A stretch of 6,299 nt of DNA from positions 1 to 6,299 of the forward strand of contig PPGL01000027.1 of NCBI GenBank assembly GCA_003173915.1, in the 5' to 3' direction. The position numbers and the translations under genes are program-made. Each line of letters opens with the position of its first letter. Position 1 is the first letter of the stretch. Positions 1-5,144 of the stretch are shown here, piece after piece. This stretch comes from Candidatus Levyibacteriota bacterium (lineage in GTDB: Bacteria; Patescibacteria; Microgenomatia; Levybacterales; UBA12049). The notes under the pieces were generated by a model that did not search any database, had not been told where the DNA came from, and saw only the letters and a program-made list of their open reading frames with translations.

Positions 1-2
1 TC

Positions 3-53
3 TATTTTTCGGACAAAGAAATCCTCCAGTTTATCAAAACGGCAAACGGATAG
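3..53 (+). CDS. possible 3' end of an upstream gene (partial)
   Basis: Reading from base 3, sixteen codons (YFSDKEILQFIKTANG) run to a TAG at 51-53. Their composition resembles the C-terminus of a soluble protein, and the stop lies 10 nt before the purB -35 box. Too little is visible to name a function. A second frame, from base 2 to a TGA at 65-67 (ending GKRIDYYG), is also open and cannot be excluded. The third frame reads into purB out of frame and looks non-coding. Confidence 0.35.
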   Translation, partial: YFSDKEILQFIKTANG

Positions 54-63
54 ACTATTATGG

Positions 64-92
64 TTGATCTTCATATGTAGTTTCGCTATACT
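64..92 (+). promoter_or_regulatory. purB promoter, TTGATC-17 bp-TATACT
   Basis: The -35 box TTGATC (64-69, four of six consensus bases) and the -10 box TATACT (87-92, five of six) are separated by the ideal 17 bp. The -10 box ends 9 nt before the purB ATG, so transcription should begin about 2-4 nt upstream of the start codon. No Shine-Dalgarno sequence fits in that space. Confidence 0.65.
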
Positions 93-101
93 AAGCTTGT
101 C

Positions 102-1544
102 ATGCCGACCTTTGACACAAACGGTTACATCTCTCCTTTCACTTGGCGATATGGATCGGATACCATGCGCCGTATTTTCTCCGAACACCACAAATACGAA
201 CTCTGGCGAAAAGTATGGATTTCTCTTGCAGAGGCACAAAATAAAGCAGGACTTGTTTCAGATGACGAGCTGAAAGACCTTAAGCAATTTGCAAAAGATA
301 TTGATATCGAAAAAATCCTTGAAATAGAAAAAGATACCAAACATGATGTTGTTGCTGCAATTCGCGAATACGCTGAAAAAGCAAAAATTGGCGGCGGAAA
401 AATTCACTTGGGTCTAACCAGCATGGATGTTGTGGATAACACAGAAGGAATGCGTAACAAAGAAGCCCTTGAGGTGATTGAAGAAGAAGTAAAAAAACTT
501 TTAGTGCTTTTTGCTGACAAAATAGAAAAATACGCAGATACTGTTTGTTTGGGATATACACATTTGCAACCTGCAGAACCAACAACTGTTGGATATCGTT
601 TTGCATTTTACGCACAAGACTTGCTGATGGATCTGAAACTTCTTAATTTTGTTCAGAGTTTGCCACTTGGTAAAGGAATTAAAGGAGCGGTTGGAACACA
701 GGCGAGTTTTGTGTCGCTGTTCGCGACAGAATCAGGAGTCAAGAGTCAAGAATCAAGATCGGCTTTGCCTCAGAATGACACTACTCCTATGCAAATGGAA
801 AAAGAGGTTATGGAAAAATTGGGAATTAGTGCAGTTGATGTCAGTACACAGGTCTATACAAGAAAAATTGATTATTTGATTCTCACAGTTTTGGCAAGCA
901 TAAGTTCAAGCGTCGCAAAATTTGCTGCGGATTTGCGAATTTTACAATCTCCAACAATTGGTGAATGGTCTGAACCGTTTGGCAGTAAACAGGTTGGGAG
1001 TAGCGCAATGCCATTTAAGAAAAATCCGATTAATTCGGAAAAGATATGTTCTTTGGCACGTTTTGTTACGATGCAGCCTCCAGTAACACTCGAAAATGCG
1101 ACGCATTCATACTTGGAAAGAACTCTTGATGATAGTGCAAATCGAAGAATTGTTACCCCAGAGGCTTTTTTAGCAGTTGATGAAATCTTAACAACTGCTG
1201 CCAAACTTGTTGAAGGAATGATTATCAACGAAAAGAGAATTGCATTTAATCTAGCACAATTTGCACCATTTGTTGCATCTGAGGGAATTCTTATGGAATC
1301 TGTCAAAAAAGGCGCGAGCAGACAAGACATGCACGAAGTGTTGCGATCTGTTGCATTACAAGCATGGGATGCAGTAGCAGAAGGAAAACCAAATCCAATG
1401 GCAGAACTTCTTAAGACGAATGAAGAAATCACTAAATATGTCGATGTTCAAAATATCGAAAAACATCTTGATGTGAGTCATCATGTTGGAACTGCTCCTG
1501 AAAGAGCAAGAAAAATTGCAGAAGAGATAAAACGACTTCACTAA
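102..1544 (+). CDS. purB: adenylosuccinate lyase
   Basis: Adenylosuccinate lyase (480 aa) is a cytosolic enzyme of the fumarase/aspartase superfamily. It releases fumarate from SAICAR to give AICAR, and from adenylosuccinate to give AMP. Visible motifs are HDV (81-83), HLGLTSMDVVDNTE (102-115), THLQP with the likely general-acid His154, GTQASF (198-203), the lyase signature VGSSAMPFKKNP (298-309) with the catalytic Ser at 300/301, and ERTLDDSANRR (339-349). The spacing and wording of these motifs resemble human ADSL more than the shorter B. subtilis-type PurB (from memory). The ATG is forced: an in-frame TAG at 78-80 lies upstream with no other start between. Residues about 209-226 look like extra sequence at a loop and coincide with a heptamer-repeat insertion. 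The gene has its own promoter and almost no 5' leader. Identity is very secure. Confidence 0.97.
   Translation: MPTFDTNGYISPFTWRYGSDTMRRIFSEHHKYELWRKVWISLAEAQNKAGLVSDDELKDLKQFAKDIDIEKILEIEKDTKHDVVAAIREYAEKAKIGGGKIHLGLTSMDVVDNTEGMRNKEALEVIEEEVKKLLVLFADKIEKYADTVCLGYTHLQPAEPTTVGYRFAFYAQDLLMDLKLLNFVQSLPLGKGIKGAVGTQASFVSLFATESGVKSQESRSALPQNDTTPMQMEKEVMEKLGISAVDVSTQVYTRKIDYLILTVLASISSSVAKFAADLRILQSPTIGEWSEPFGSKQVGSSAMPFKKNPINSEKICSLARFVTMQPPVTLENATHSYLERTLDDSANRRIVTPEAFLAVDEILTTAAKLVEGMIINEKRIAFNLAQFAPFVASEGILMESVKKGASRQDMHEVLRSVALQAWDAVAEGKPNPMAELLKTNEEITKYVDVQNIEKHLDVSHHVGTAPERARKIAEEIKRLH
729..780 (+). repeat. in-frame repeat insertion in purB: 7-bp tandem repeat plus a fragment of a dispersed element
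   Basis: Four consecutive heptamers of the form GARTCAR (gaatcag, gagtcaa, gagtcaa, gaatcaa; 729-756) are followed by cctcagaatgaca (768-780). The reverse complement of that tail, tgtcattctgagg, closely matches the edge tgtcattccgagg of the palindromic element at 3320. The stretch encodes ESGVKSQESRSALPQND. From memory of human ADSL, the segment between GTQASF..LF and the next conserved YxRK is about 14 residues longer here, which matches the inserted repeat. The reading frame is intact. Confidence 0.65.
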
Positions 1545-1577
1545 AAACATCTTTTACGTTTGGCCTTTCATATCTTC

Positions 1578-1606
1578 TTGACAAACTGCTTGGCTGGGTG
1601 TAGAAA
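1578..1606 (+). promoter_or_regulatory. promoter of the unknown gene, TTGACA-17 bp-TAGAAA
   Basis: A perfect -35 box TTGACA (1578-1583) is followed at 17 bp by TAGAAA (1601-1606), four of six matches and lacking the usual final T. It ends 5 nt before a GTG (1612) and 14 nt before an ATG (1621). It suggests that the downstream gene is transcribed independently of purB. No convincing terminator hairpin is visible between purB and this promoter. Confidence 0.5.
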
Positions 1607-1611
1607 AATAA

Positions 1612-2013
1612 GTGACACATATGTCGGAACTTATTTCCTTTGTAGGAGAAGGTCCAGCAAATGATTTGGAATATATTCTTCGCGCTGAAGTCATTACAGT
1701 AAGCCAGGTATTGGAAGTTCCACAAACTTTTCATGAAACTCCTCATCCACCAGAACCCGCTATAGATAGTGTGCATGGAACAGTAGAACTTGGACATGCA
1801 TGGGATTCTAATGGAAGACCGCTTGTCGTACATGTTGTGTTGAATAGAAGACAAGATACAGGTGAAGTAGTTGGTGGTTCTCAATTTGGACAAGATGCAC
1901 GAGTACGAAGACTAAAGATTGAAAAAGGATTGAAATTACGTGTTGATGGTCCAGAACCTAATGGAATAAGACGAGGTATGCTTATTGCTCCTGTTGCTTC
2001 TTCAGCAAGATAA
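1612..2013 (+). CDS. unrecognised small protein in the purine cluster
   Basis: This 133-aa open frame (130 aa if the ATG at 1621 is used) resembles no family I can name. An in-frame TAA at 1609-1611 abuts the GTG at 1612, so only these two starts are likely; I give the GTG because it sits at leaderless distance from the promoter. The protein has no cysteine, one Trp (64), and no signal peptide or membrane segment. Residues 38-51 are rich in Pro and His (QTFHETPHPPEPAI). Residues 55-90 alternate polar and hydrophobic residues around Asn-Gly and Asp-Thr-Gly turns, suggesting beta strands. Residues 96-121 are rich in Arg and Lys. Gaps to its neighbours are short (67 and 72 bp), the strand is the same and base composition is similar, so it is probably native. 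A purine role is only guilt by association. Confidence 0.7.
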   Translation: MTHMSELISFVGEGPANDLEYILRAEVITVSQVLEVPQTFHETPHPPEPAIDSVHGTVELGHAWDSNGRPLVVHVVLNRRQDTGEVVGGSQFGQDARVRRLKIEKGLKLRVDGPEPNGIRRGMLIAPVASSAR

Positions 2014-2036
2014 TTCCTTTTTAGAGTATAGTTTGC

Positions 2037-2042
2037 TACAAT
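2037..2042 (+). promoter_or_regulatory. possible purK -10 box TACAAT
   Basis: TACAAT (2037-2042) matches five of six -10 bases, but no good -35 box lies 16-18 bp upstream. TATAGT at 2027-2032 is an alternative. Either would give a purK leader of roughly 35-45 nt containing the hairpin at 2045-2074. No Shine-Dalgarno sequence precedes the purK ATG; the bases before it are ctacattttt. Confidence 0.35.
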
Positions 2043-2044
2043 GA

Positions 2045-2074
2045 GGTGCAATTAATCGTGCGATGAATCGCACC
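2045..2074 (+). repeat. hairpin / small palindromic element in the purK leader
   Basis: GTGCGA (2058-2063) and TCGCAC (2068-2073) form a perfect 6-bp stem around the loop TGAA. An outer GGTGC (2045-2049) can instead pair with GCACC (2070-2074), so two exclusive foldings are possible. Its form recalls small dispersed palindromes of environmental genomes of the GGTGCGATTCATCGCACC type (from memory). It could be a mobile palindrome that landed in the leader, or a regulatory hairpin. There is no T-run after it, so it is not a classic terminator. Confidence 0.45.
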
Positions 2075-2085
2075 ACTACATTTTT

Positions 2086-3312
2086 ATGAATAAACGTATT
2101 GGAATTGTTGGTGGTGGACAACTAGGGCGAATGCTCACAGATGCCGCACACAAATTGGGGTTCACCGTTATAATTTTGGACCCAACTCCAGATTCTCCTG
2201 CAGGACAAGTTGCCGACAAACAAATTGTTGGAAGTTTTACTGACAGAGATAAAATTTTTGAACTTGCAAAAGAGGTTGATTACATGACTTTTGAAATTGA
2301 GTCTGCAAATGCAGAAGCATTGGAAGAACTTACAAGAAAAGGCTATCCGGTAAATCCATCCAGTAAAACACTCTCTATTATTAAAGACAAATACAAGCAA
2401 AAAGAATTTTTGAGAAAAGCAAAAATTCCTACGGCAGAGGCAGTGGAGGTGGAGACAAGCAACCTTTCTGTCATTCCGAGCGAACGTAGTGAGTCGAGGA
2501 ATCTTATGCGTGAGATCCCTCCACGCGCTACGCTTGGTCGGGATGACAAAACTGTGATTGAGGAAATCAAGAAAATTGCAGAAACATTTGGGTATCCCAT
2601 GCTTCTTAAGGCTCGATTTGGAGCATATGATGGACGGGGAAATTATGTTCTAAAATCAGAAGAAGATATTCCGTCAGGCATGGAGAAATTAAAAAATCGA
2701 GCGTTGTATGTAGAAAAATTTGTTCCGTTTGTCAAAGAACTCGCCGTGATGGTGGCAAGAAGTACGATTGGGGAAATTCTCACATTTCCTGTTGTTGAGA
2801 CGACGCACAAAAATAATATTTGCCATACATGTGTAGTGCCTGCACATGTTTCTCAAGAAGTGACAGACAAAGCACGTTCTTTAGCAATTAGTGTTATGGA
2901 ACAGCTTAAAGGAGCAGGAGTTTTTGGCATTGAAATGTTTGTGACAGAAGATGAAGATGTACTTGTTAATGAAATCGCACCACGGGTTCACAATTCAGGC
3001 CACTATACAATCGAAGCATGCAAGACTTCTCAATTTGAGCAACATATTCGTGCAATTACTGGAATGGAATTAGGGTCAACTGATTTATTAGTTCCTGCTG
3101 CTGCAATGGTAAATATTTTAGGTGAAAGAGAAGGACCTGCTAGAGTGAAAGGTTCGGAAAAAGCTTTAGCAATTGAAGGAGTTGCTATTCATATATATGG
3201 TAAAAAAGAGACAAAACTTGAACGGAAAATGGGACACATTACTGCTGTTGGAAAAACACCAGAAGAAGCTCTAGAAAAAGCACTAAAGGCGAGAGAATAT
3301 ATATCGATTTAA
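2086..3312 (+). CDS. purK: 5-(carboxyamino)imidazole ribonucleotide synthase (ATP-grasp)
   Basis: PurK uses ATP and bicarbonate to convert AIR to N5-CAIR, which PurE then isomerises. The N-terminal fold starts with GGGQLGRM (9-16). The ATP-grasp region carries DKYKQKEFL (101-109), YDGRGNYVLKS (181-191) and the metal/phosphate-site signature NEIAPRVHNSGH (295-306), followed by SQFEQHIRAITG (315-326). All key motifs are intact. At 408 aa it is longer than E. coli PurK (about 355 aa). Much of the excess is residues 128-155, encoded by a palindromic repeat inserted in frame in the linker between the N-terminal domain and the ATP-grasp core. The ATG is forced by an in-frame TAA at 2053-2055 with no other start between. 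The order purK then purE matches the domain order of the fungal ADE2 fusion. Identity is very secure. Confidence 0.96.
   Translation: MNKRIGIVGGGQLGRMLTDAAHKLGFTVIILDPTPDSPAGQVADKQIVGSFTDRDKIFELAKEVDYMTFEIESANAEALEELTRKGYPVNPSSKTLSIIKDKYKQKEFLRKAKIPTAEAVEVETSNLSVIPSERSESRNLMREIPPRATLGRDDKTVIEEIKKIAETFGYPMLLKARFGAYDGRGNYVLKSEEDIPSGMEKLKNRALYVEKFVPFVKELAVMVARSTIGEILTFPVVETTHKNNICHTCVVPAHVSQEVTDKARSLAISVMEQLKGAGVFGIEMFVTEDEDVLVNEIAPRVHNSGHYTIEACKTSQFEQHIRAITGMELGSTDLLVPAAAMVNILGEREGPARVKGSEKALAIEGVAIHIYGKKETKLERKMGHITAVGKTPEEALEKALKAREYISI
2469..2548 (+). repeat. palindromic element 1, in frame inside purK
   Basis: This 80-bp element has outer arms TGTCATTCCGA and TCGGGATGACA that pair over 11 positions with one G-U, and inner arms gaggaatct and agatccctc that pair over 9 positions with one mismatch; the loop region is around tatgcg. 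It encodes SVIPSERSESRNL followed by MREIPPRATLGRDDK. The same sequence, apart from a 12-nt gap and one substitution, is found just downstream of purK, and a relative lies after purC. That shows it is a dispersed element and not native purK sequence. The style resembles Rickettsia palindromic elements, which also insert in frame in genes, though no homology is implied. Confidence 0.9.
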
Positions 3313-3319
3313 AAATTTC

Positions 3320-3387
3320 TGTCATTCCGAGGTCGAGGAATCTTATGCATGAGATCCCTCCACGCGCTACGCTTGGTCGGGATGACA
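3320..3387 (+). repeat. palindromic element 2, intergenic downstream of purK
   Basis: This 68-bp copy begins 8 nt after the purK stop. It equals element 1 after removal of 12 nt (cgaacgtagtga) from the left arm and one G-to-A change in the loop; the right arm is identical. The outer 11-bp and inner 9-bp arm pairings are kept. It could act as an mRNA 3'-end hairpin for purK, but on the + strand it is followed by attaaaatta and not a T-run. Confidence 0.88.
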
Positions 3388-3419
3388 ATTAAAATTATAG
3401 ACAACAATTATTTAAAGAG

Positions 3420-3461
3420 ATTCTGGACAAAGCAAGTTAGACTTGCCAAGCCAGAATGACA
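3420..3461 (+). repeat. second palindromic element type, upstream of purE
   Basis: ATTCTGG (3420-3426) pairs with CCAGAAT (3451-3457), and inside it GCAAGT (3432-3437) pairs with ACTTGC (3441-3446) around the loop TAG, with a small internal loop between the stems. The sequence ends in gaatgaca, like the other elements. The core pattern ttctgg...ccagaa recurs in shorter form inside the composite element at 5053-5067, so these look like members of one small-palindrome group. Confidence 0.65.
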
Positions 3462-3471
3462 AATATATAAT
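3443..3471 (+). promoter_or_regulatory. purE promoter, TTGCCA-17 bp-TATAAT
   Basis: TTGCCA (3443-3448, five of six) and a perfect TATAAT (3466-3471) are 17 bp apart. The -10 box ends exactly 6 nt before the ATG at 3478, so the transcript should begin at or within a base of the start codon. The -35 box lies in the right arm of the palindrome at 3420-3461. The promoter would drive purE and the overlapping purC. Confidence 0.78.
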
Positions 3472-3477
3472 GTGCAT

Positions 3478-4002
3478 ATGAGCGTTCCTTTAGTTGGCAT
3501 AATCATGGGATCGGATTCTGACCTTCCGGTTATGGAAGAAGCAAAAAAACTCCTTGATGAATTTAATGTTCCTTCAGAAATAACAATTGTTTCAGCACAC
3601 CGTACTCCAGATAGAATGGTTGCATATGCAAAAAGTGCAAGTTCACGCGGAATCAAAGTTATTATTGCTGGTGCAGGGGGTTCGGCACACTTGCCCGGAA
3701 TGACTGCTGCATTTACACCACTTCCGGTGATTGGTGTACCCGTTAAAACAAAAAATATGGACGGACTAGATTCATTATTATCAATTGTACAAATGCCGCC
3801 AGGAATTCCTGTTGCAACAGTTGCGGTCAATGGTGCAAAAAATGCAGGCCTTTTGGCAGTTGGCATTCTTGCTACATCGGATAGTGCACTTATGGAAAAA
3901 TTAGTGCAGTACAAACATGCAATGAAAGAAATGGTTGAACAAAAAGCAAACGAACTAGAAGCAAATGCAAGTAAGAGATATGGGGGAAAGCTGGAGGAAT
4001 GA
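3478..4002 (+). CDS. purE: N5-carboxyaminoimidazole ribonucleotide mutase (class I PurE)
   Basis: PurE moves the carboxylate of N5-CAIR to carbon 4, giving CAIR; class I enzymes are typically octamers in the cytosol. From the ATG at 3478 it has 174 aa. Visible motifs are GSDSD (11-15), SAHRTP (39-44) with the catalytic His41, [11 protein letters not shown] (66-76), and [16 protein letters not shown] leading into NAGLLA. The pattern, together with an adjacent purK, places it in class I and not with the AIR-carboxylase class II. A GTG at 3472 would add Met-His, but it overlaps the start of the transcript predicted from the TATAAT box, so the ATG is preferred. The C-terminus (about 140-174) is a charged helix rich in Lys and Glu. 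The TGA stop overlaps the purC ATG, so the two are probably translationally coupled. Secure. Confidence 0.96.
   Translation: MSVPLVGIIMGSDSDLPVMEEAKKLLDEFNVPSEITIVSAHRTPDRMVAYAKSASSRGIKVIIAGAGGSAHLPGMTAAFTPLPVIGVPVKTKNMDGLDSLLSIVQMPPGIPVATVAVNGAKNAGLLAVGILATSDSALMEKLVQYKHAMKEMVEQKANELEANASKRYGGKLEE
3993..3997 (+). promoter_or_regulatory. GGAGG motif abutting the purC start
   Basis: GGAGG ends 1 nt before the purC ATG at 3999, too close for normal Shine-Dalgarno spacing. GGGGG at 3982-3986, 12 nt upstream, is an alternative. The start itself is fixed: the purC frame has a TAA at 3972-3974 and no other start codon between. Reinitiation through the ATGA overlap is the more likely mode of translation. 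Confidence 0.4.
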
Positions 4003-4985
4003 TTTCAGACGAACAGATTAAAAAGGCAATTCCACATCTTTTTAAAGGAATTGATATTCCAGAGCTTGGACAAAAACATCACGGCAAAGTCCGTGATTTT
4101 TATTTTACCGACAAAGAGTTAATTCTTATCACAACAGACAGACAATCTGCATTTGATGTGAATTTAGGATTTGTTCCGTATAAGGGTGCAGTACTCAATC
4201 AGCTAACTCAGTTTTGGTTTGAACAAACAAAAGACATTGTAGAAAATCACATGATTTCTGTTCCAGACGAGAATGTTATGGTTGGAAAAAAGTGTACACC
4301 AATTCCTATTGAAATGGTTGTCCGTGGATACATCACCGGTTCGACCAATACTTCTATTTGGTATTCCTACAAACAAGGAGAAAGAAAGATTTACGGATTG
4401 GATTTTCCAGAAGGCTTAAGAAAAAATCAAAAACTTCCTCATGCTGTCATCACTCCAACAACAAAAGGAAGTCCTTCGGCAAGCTCAGGACAAGTTAGCC
4501 GTGATGAACGAATGACAAGGGAAGAAATTTTAGCAAGCGGAATTGTTTCCGAAAAAGTATACAAGCAAATGGAAGAGGTAACCTATGCGTTGTTTGATCG
4601 TGGTAACGAAATTGCAGAAAAAGCTGGACTTATTATGCCGGATACAAAGTATGAATTTGGGATGTTTGACGGAAAGCTCACCCTTATGGACGAGTTACAC
4701 ACACCTGATGGTTCGCGATTTTGGATTAAGGATACATACGAGAAACGTTTTGAAAAAGGAGAAGAGCCGGAAAATTTTGATAAAGAATTTATTCGACTTT
4801 GGTATACATCACGACTTGATCCATACAAAGACCCAATTCCGGATATGCCAGAAGATTTAATGATTGCCGCGAGTCGTAGATATATTGATGTATACGAAAA
4901 ACTAACAGGAAAAGCATTTAATGCTTTTGCGTATCCAATCGAAAACAGAATCCTCAAAAACCTCAAAGCCTCTGGAATTATATAA
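3999..4985 (+). CDS. purC: phosphoribosylaminoimidazole-succinocarboxamide (SAICAR) synthase
   Basis: PurC joins CAIR and aspartate with ATP to form SAICAR, which PurB then cleaves. Visible motifs are HGKVRDFY (28-35), TDRQSAFD (46-53), [15 protein letters not shown] (101-115), TPTTK (152-156), DTKYEFG (215-221), [12 protein letters not shown] (231-242) and DKEFIRLW (261-268). At 328 aa it resembles the longer yeast ADE1-type enzymes (about 306 aa) more than the roughly 237-aa E. coli type. Between TPTTK and the [11 protein letters not shown] segment, residues about 158-167 ([10 protein letters not shown]) match a dispersed repeat and appear to be an in-frame insertion in a loop near the active site. 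The C-terminus extends past the usual YE.LTG segment (299-304) by about 24 residues. It overlaps purE by 4 nt and shares its promoter. Identity is very secure. Confidence 0.96.
   Translation: MISDEQIKKAIPHLFKGIDIPELGQKHHGKVRDFYFTDKELILITTDRQSAFDVNLGFVPYKGAVLNQLTQFWFEQTKDIVENHMISVPDENVMVGKKCTPIPIEMVVRGYITGSTNTSIWYSYKQGERKIYGLDFPEGLRKNQKLPHAVITPTTKGSPSASSGQVSRDERMTREEILASGIVSEKVYKQMEEVTYALFDRGNEIAEKAGLIMPDTKYEFGMFDGKLTLMDELHTPDGSRFWIKDTYEKRFEKGEEPENFDKEFIRLWYTSRLDPYKDPIPDMPEDLMIAASRRYIDVYEKLTGKAFNAFAYPIENRILKNLKASGII
4471..4494 (+). repeat. in-frame small palindromic repeat inside purC
   Basis: GTCCT (4471-4475) and AGGAC (4487-4491) bracket tcggcaagctc. The core cttcggcaagctcaggacaa closely resembles a short sequence I recall as dispersed across many environmental bacterial genomes (TTCGACAAGCTCAGGACA type). 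It encodes SPSASSGQ in a purC loop that is shorter in relatives. It differs in sequence from the elements in purB and purK. There is only one copy in this window, so the repeat status rests on recall. Confidence 0.55.
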
Positions 4986-4990
4986 GGCGT

Positions 4991-5084
4991 TGTTATTCTG
5001 ACCAAGCGTAGTGCGTGGAGGAATCTCTGTTGAATGAGATCCCTCGGCTACGTTCTGCAATCCAGAACTACGCTCGGGATGACA
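4991..5084 (+). repeat. palindromic element 3 (composite), between purC and purM
   Basis: This 94-bp element has the same plan as elements 1 and 2 but different arms. The left arm (from 4991) is nearly the reverse complement of the right arm of elements 1 and 2: accaagcgtagtgcgtggag against ctccacgcgctacgcttggt, one mismatch. The outer arms TGTTATTCTGA and TCGGGATGACA pair at all 11 positions if G-U is allowed. AGCGTAG (5005-5011) pairs with CTACGCT (5068-5074), and GAGGAATCT (5018-5026) with AGATCCCTC (5037-5045) with one mismatch. A small extra palindrome is nested in its right arm. It begins 5 nt after the purC stop. Confidence 0.85.
5048..5067 (+). repeat. 20-bp nested insertion in palindromic element 3
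   Basis: CTACG occurs at 5048-5052 and again at 5068-5072, bracketing ttctgcaatccagaa, a mini-hairpin whose arms GTTCTG and CAGAAC surround caatc. Removing 20 bp restores an uninterrupted arm, ctcggctacgctcgggatga. The CTACG pair looks like a target duplication or a slippage scar. Confidence 0.6.
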
Positions 5085-5108
5085 AGTTATAAATCTATAA
5101 TTACTGCA

Positions 5109-5138
5109 TTGGTGTTCTTTTGTTAAGTTAGCTATAAT
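5109..5138 (+). promoter_or_regulatory. purM promoter, TTGGTG-18 bp-TATAAT
   Basis: A perfect TATAAT (5133-5138) ends exactly 6 nt before the purM GTG, the same distance as at purE. The best -35 candidate, TTGGTG (5109-5114), is weak and 18 bp away. The layout predicts a leaderless purM mRNA and separate transcription from purE-purC. Confidence 0.65.
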
Positions 5139-5144
5139 AGGATC

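Noticed and set aside
64..273. 69-aa open frame starting ATGATCTTC-like at the purB promoter
   Set aside because: It runs through the purB promoter and the first part of purB in another frame, with Ser/Leu-rich, non-native-looking composition.
872..1432. 186-aa open frame on the - strand opposite purB
   Set aside because: It mirrors conserved purB codons, shows no family features, and overlaps the catalytic signature region on the real strand.
2014..2085. Purine riboswitch or PurR operator upstream of purK
   Set aside because: No purine-aptamer core or PurR-like palindrome could be recognised; only the short hairpin is visible, which is too small for a known purine aptamer.
3320..3387. Rho-independent terminator after purK
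   Set aside because: The palindrome can form a hairpin but no T-run follows on the + strand, and near-identical sequence lies inside purK, where termination would abolish expression.
3408..3914. 168-aa open frame on the - strand opposite purE
   Set aside because: It is antisense to a clearly recognised purE with intact catalytic motifs and has no recognisable domain or good start context; it is a shadow of the coding strand.
2469..5084. CRISPR array
   Set aside because: The repeats are few, of varied length, far apart, and palindromic along most of their length, with genes between them and no regular spacers.
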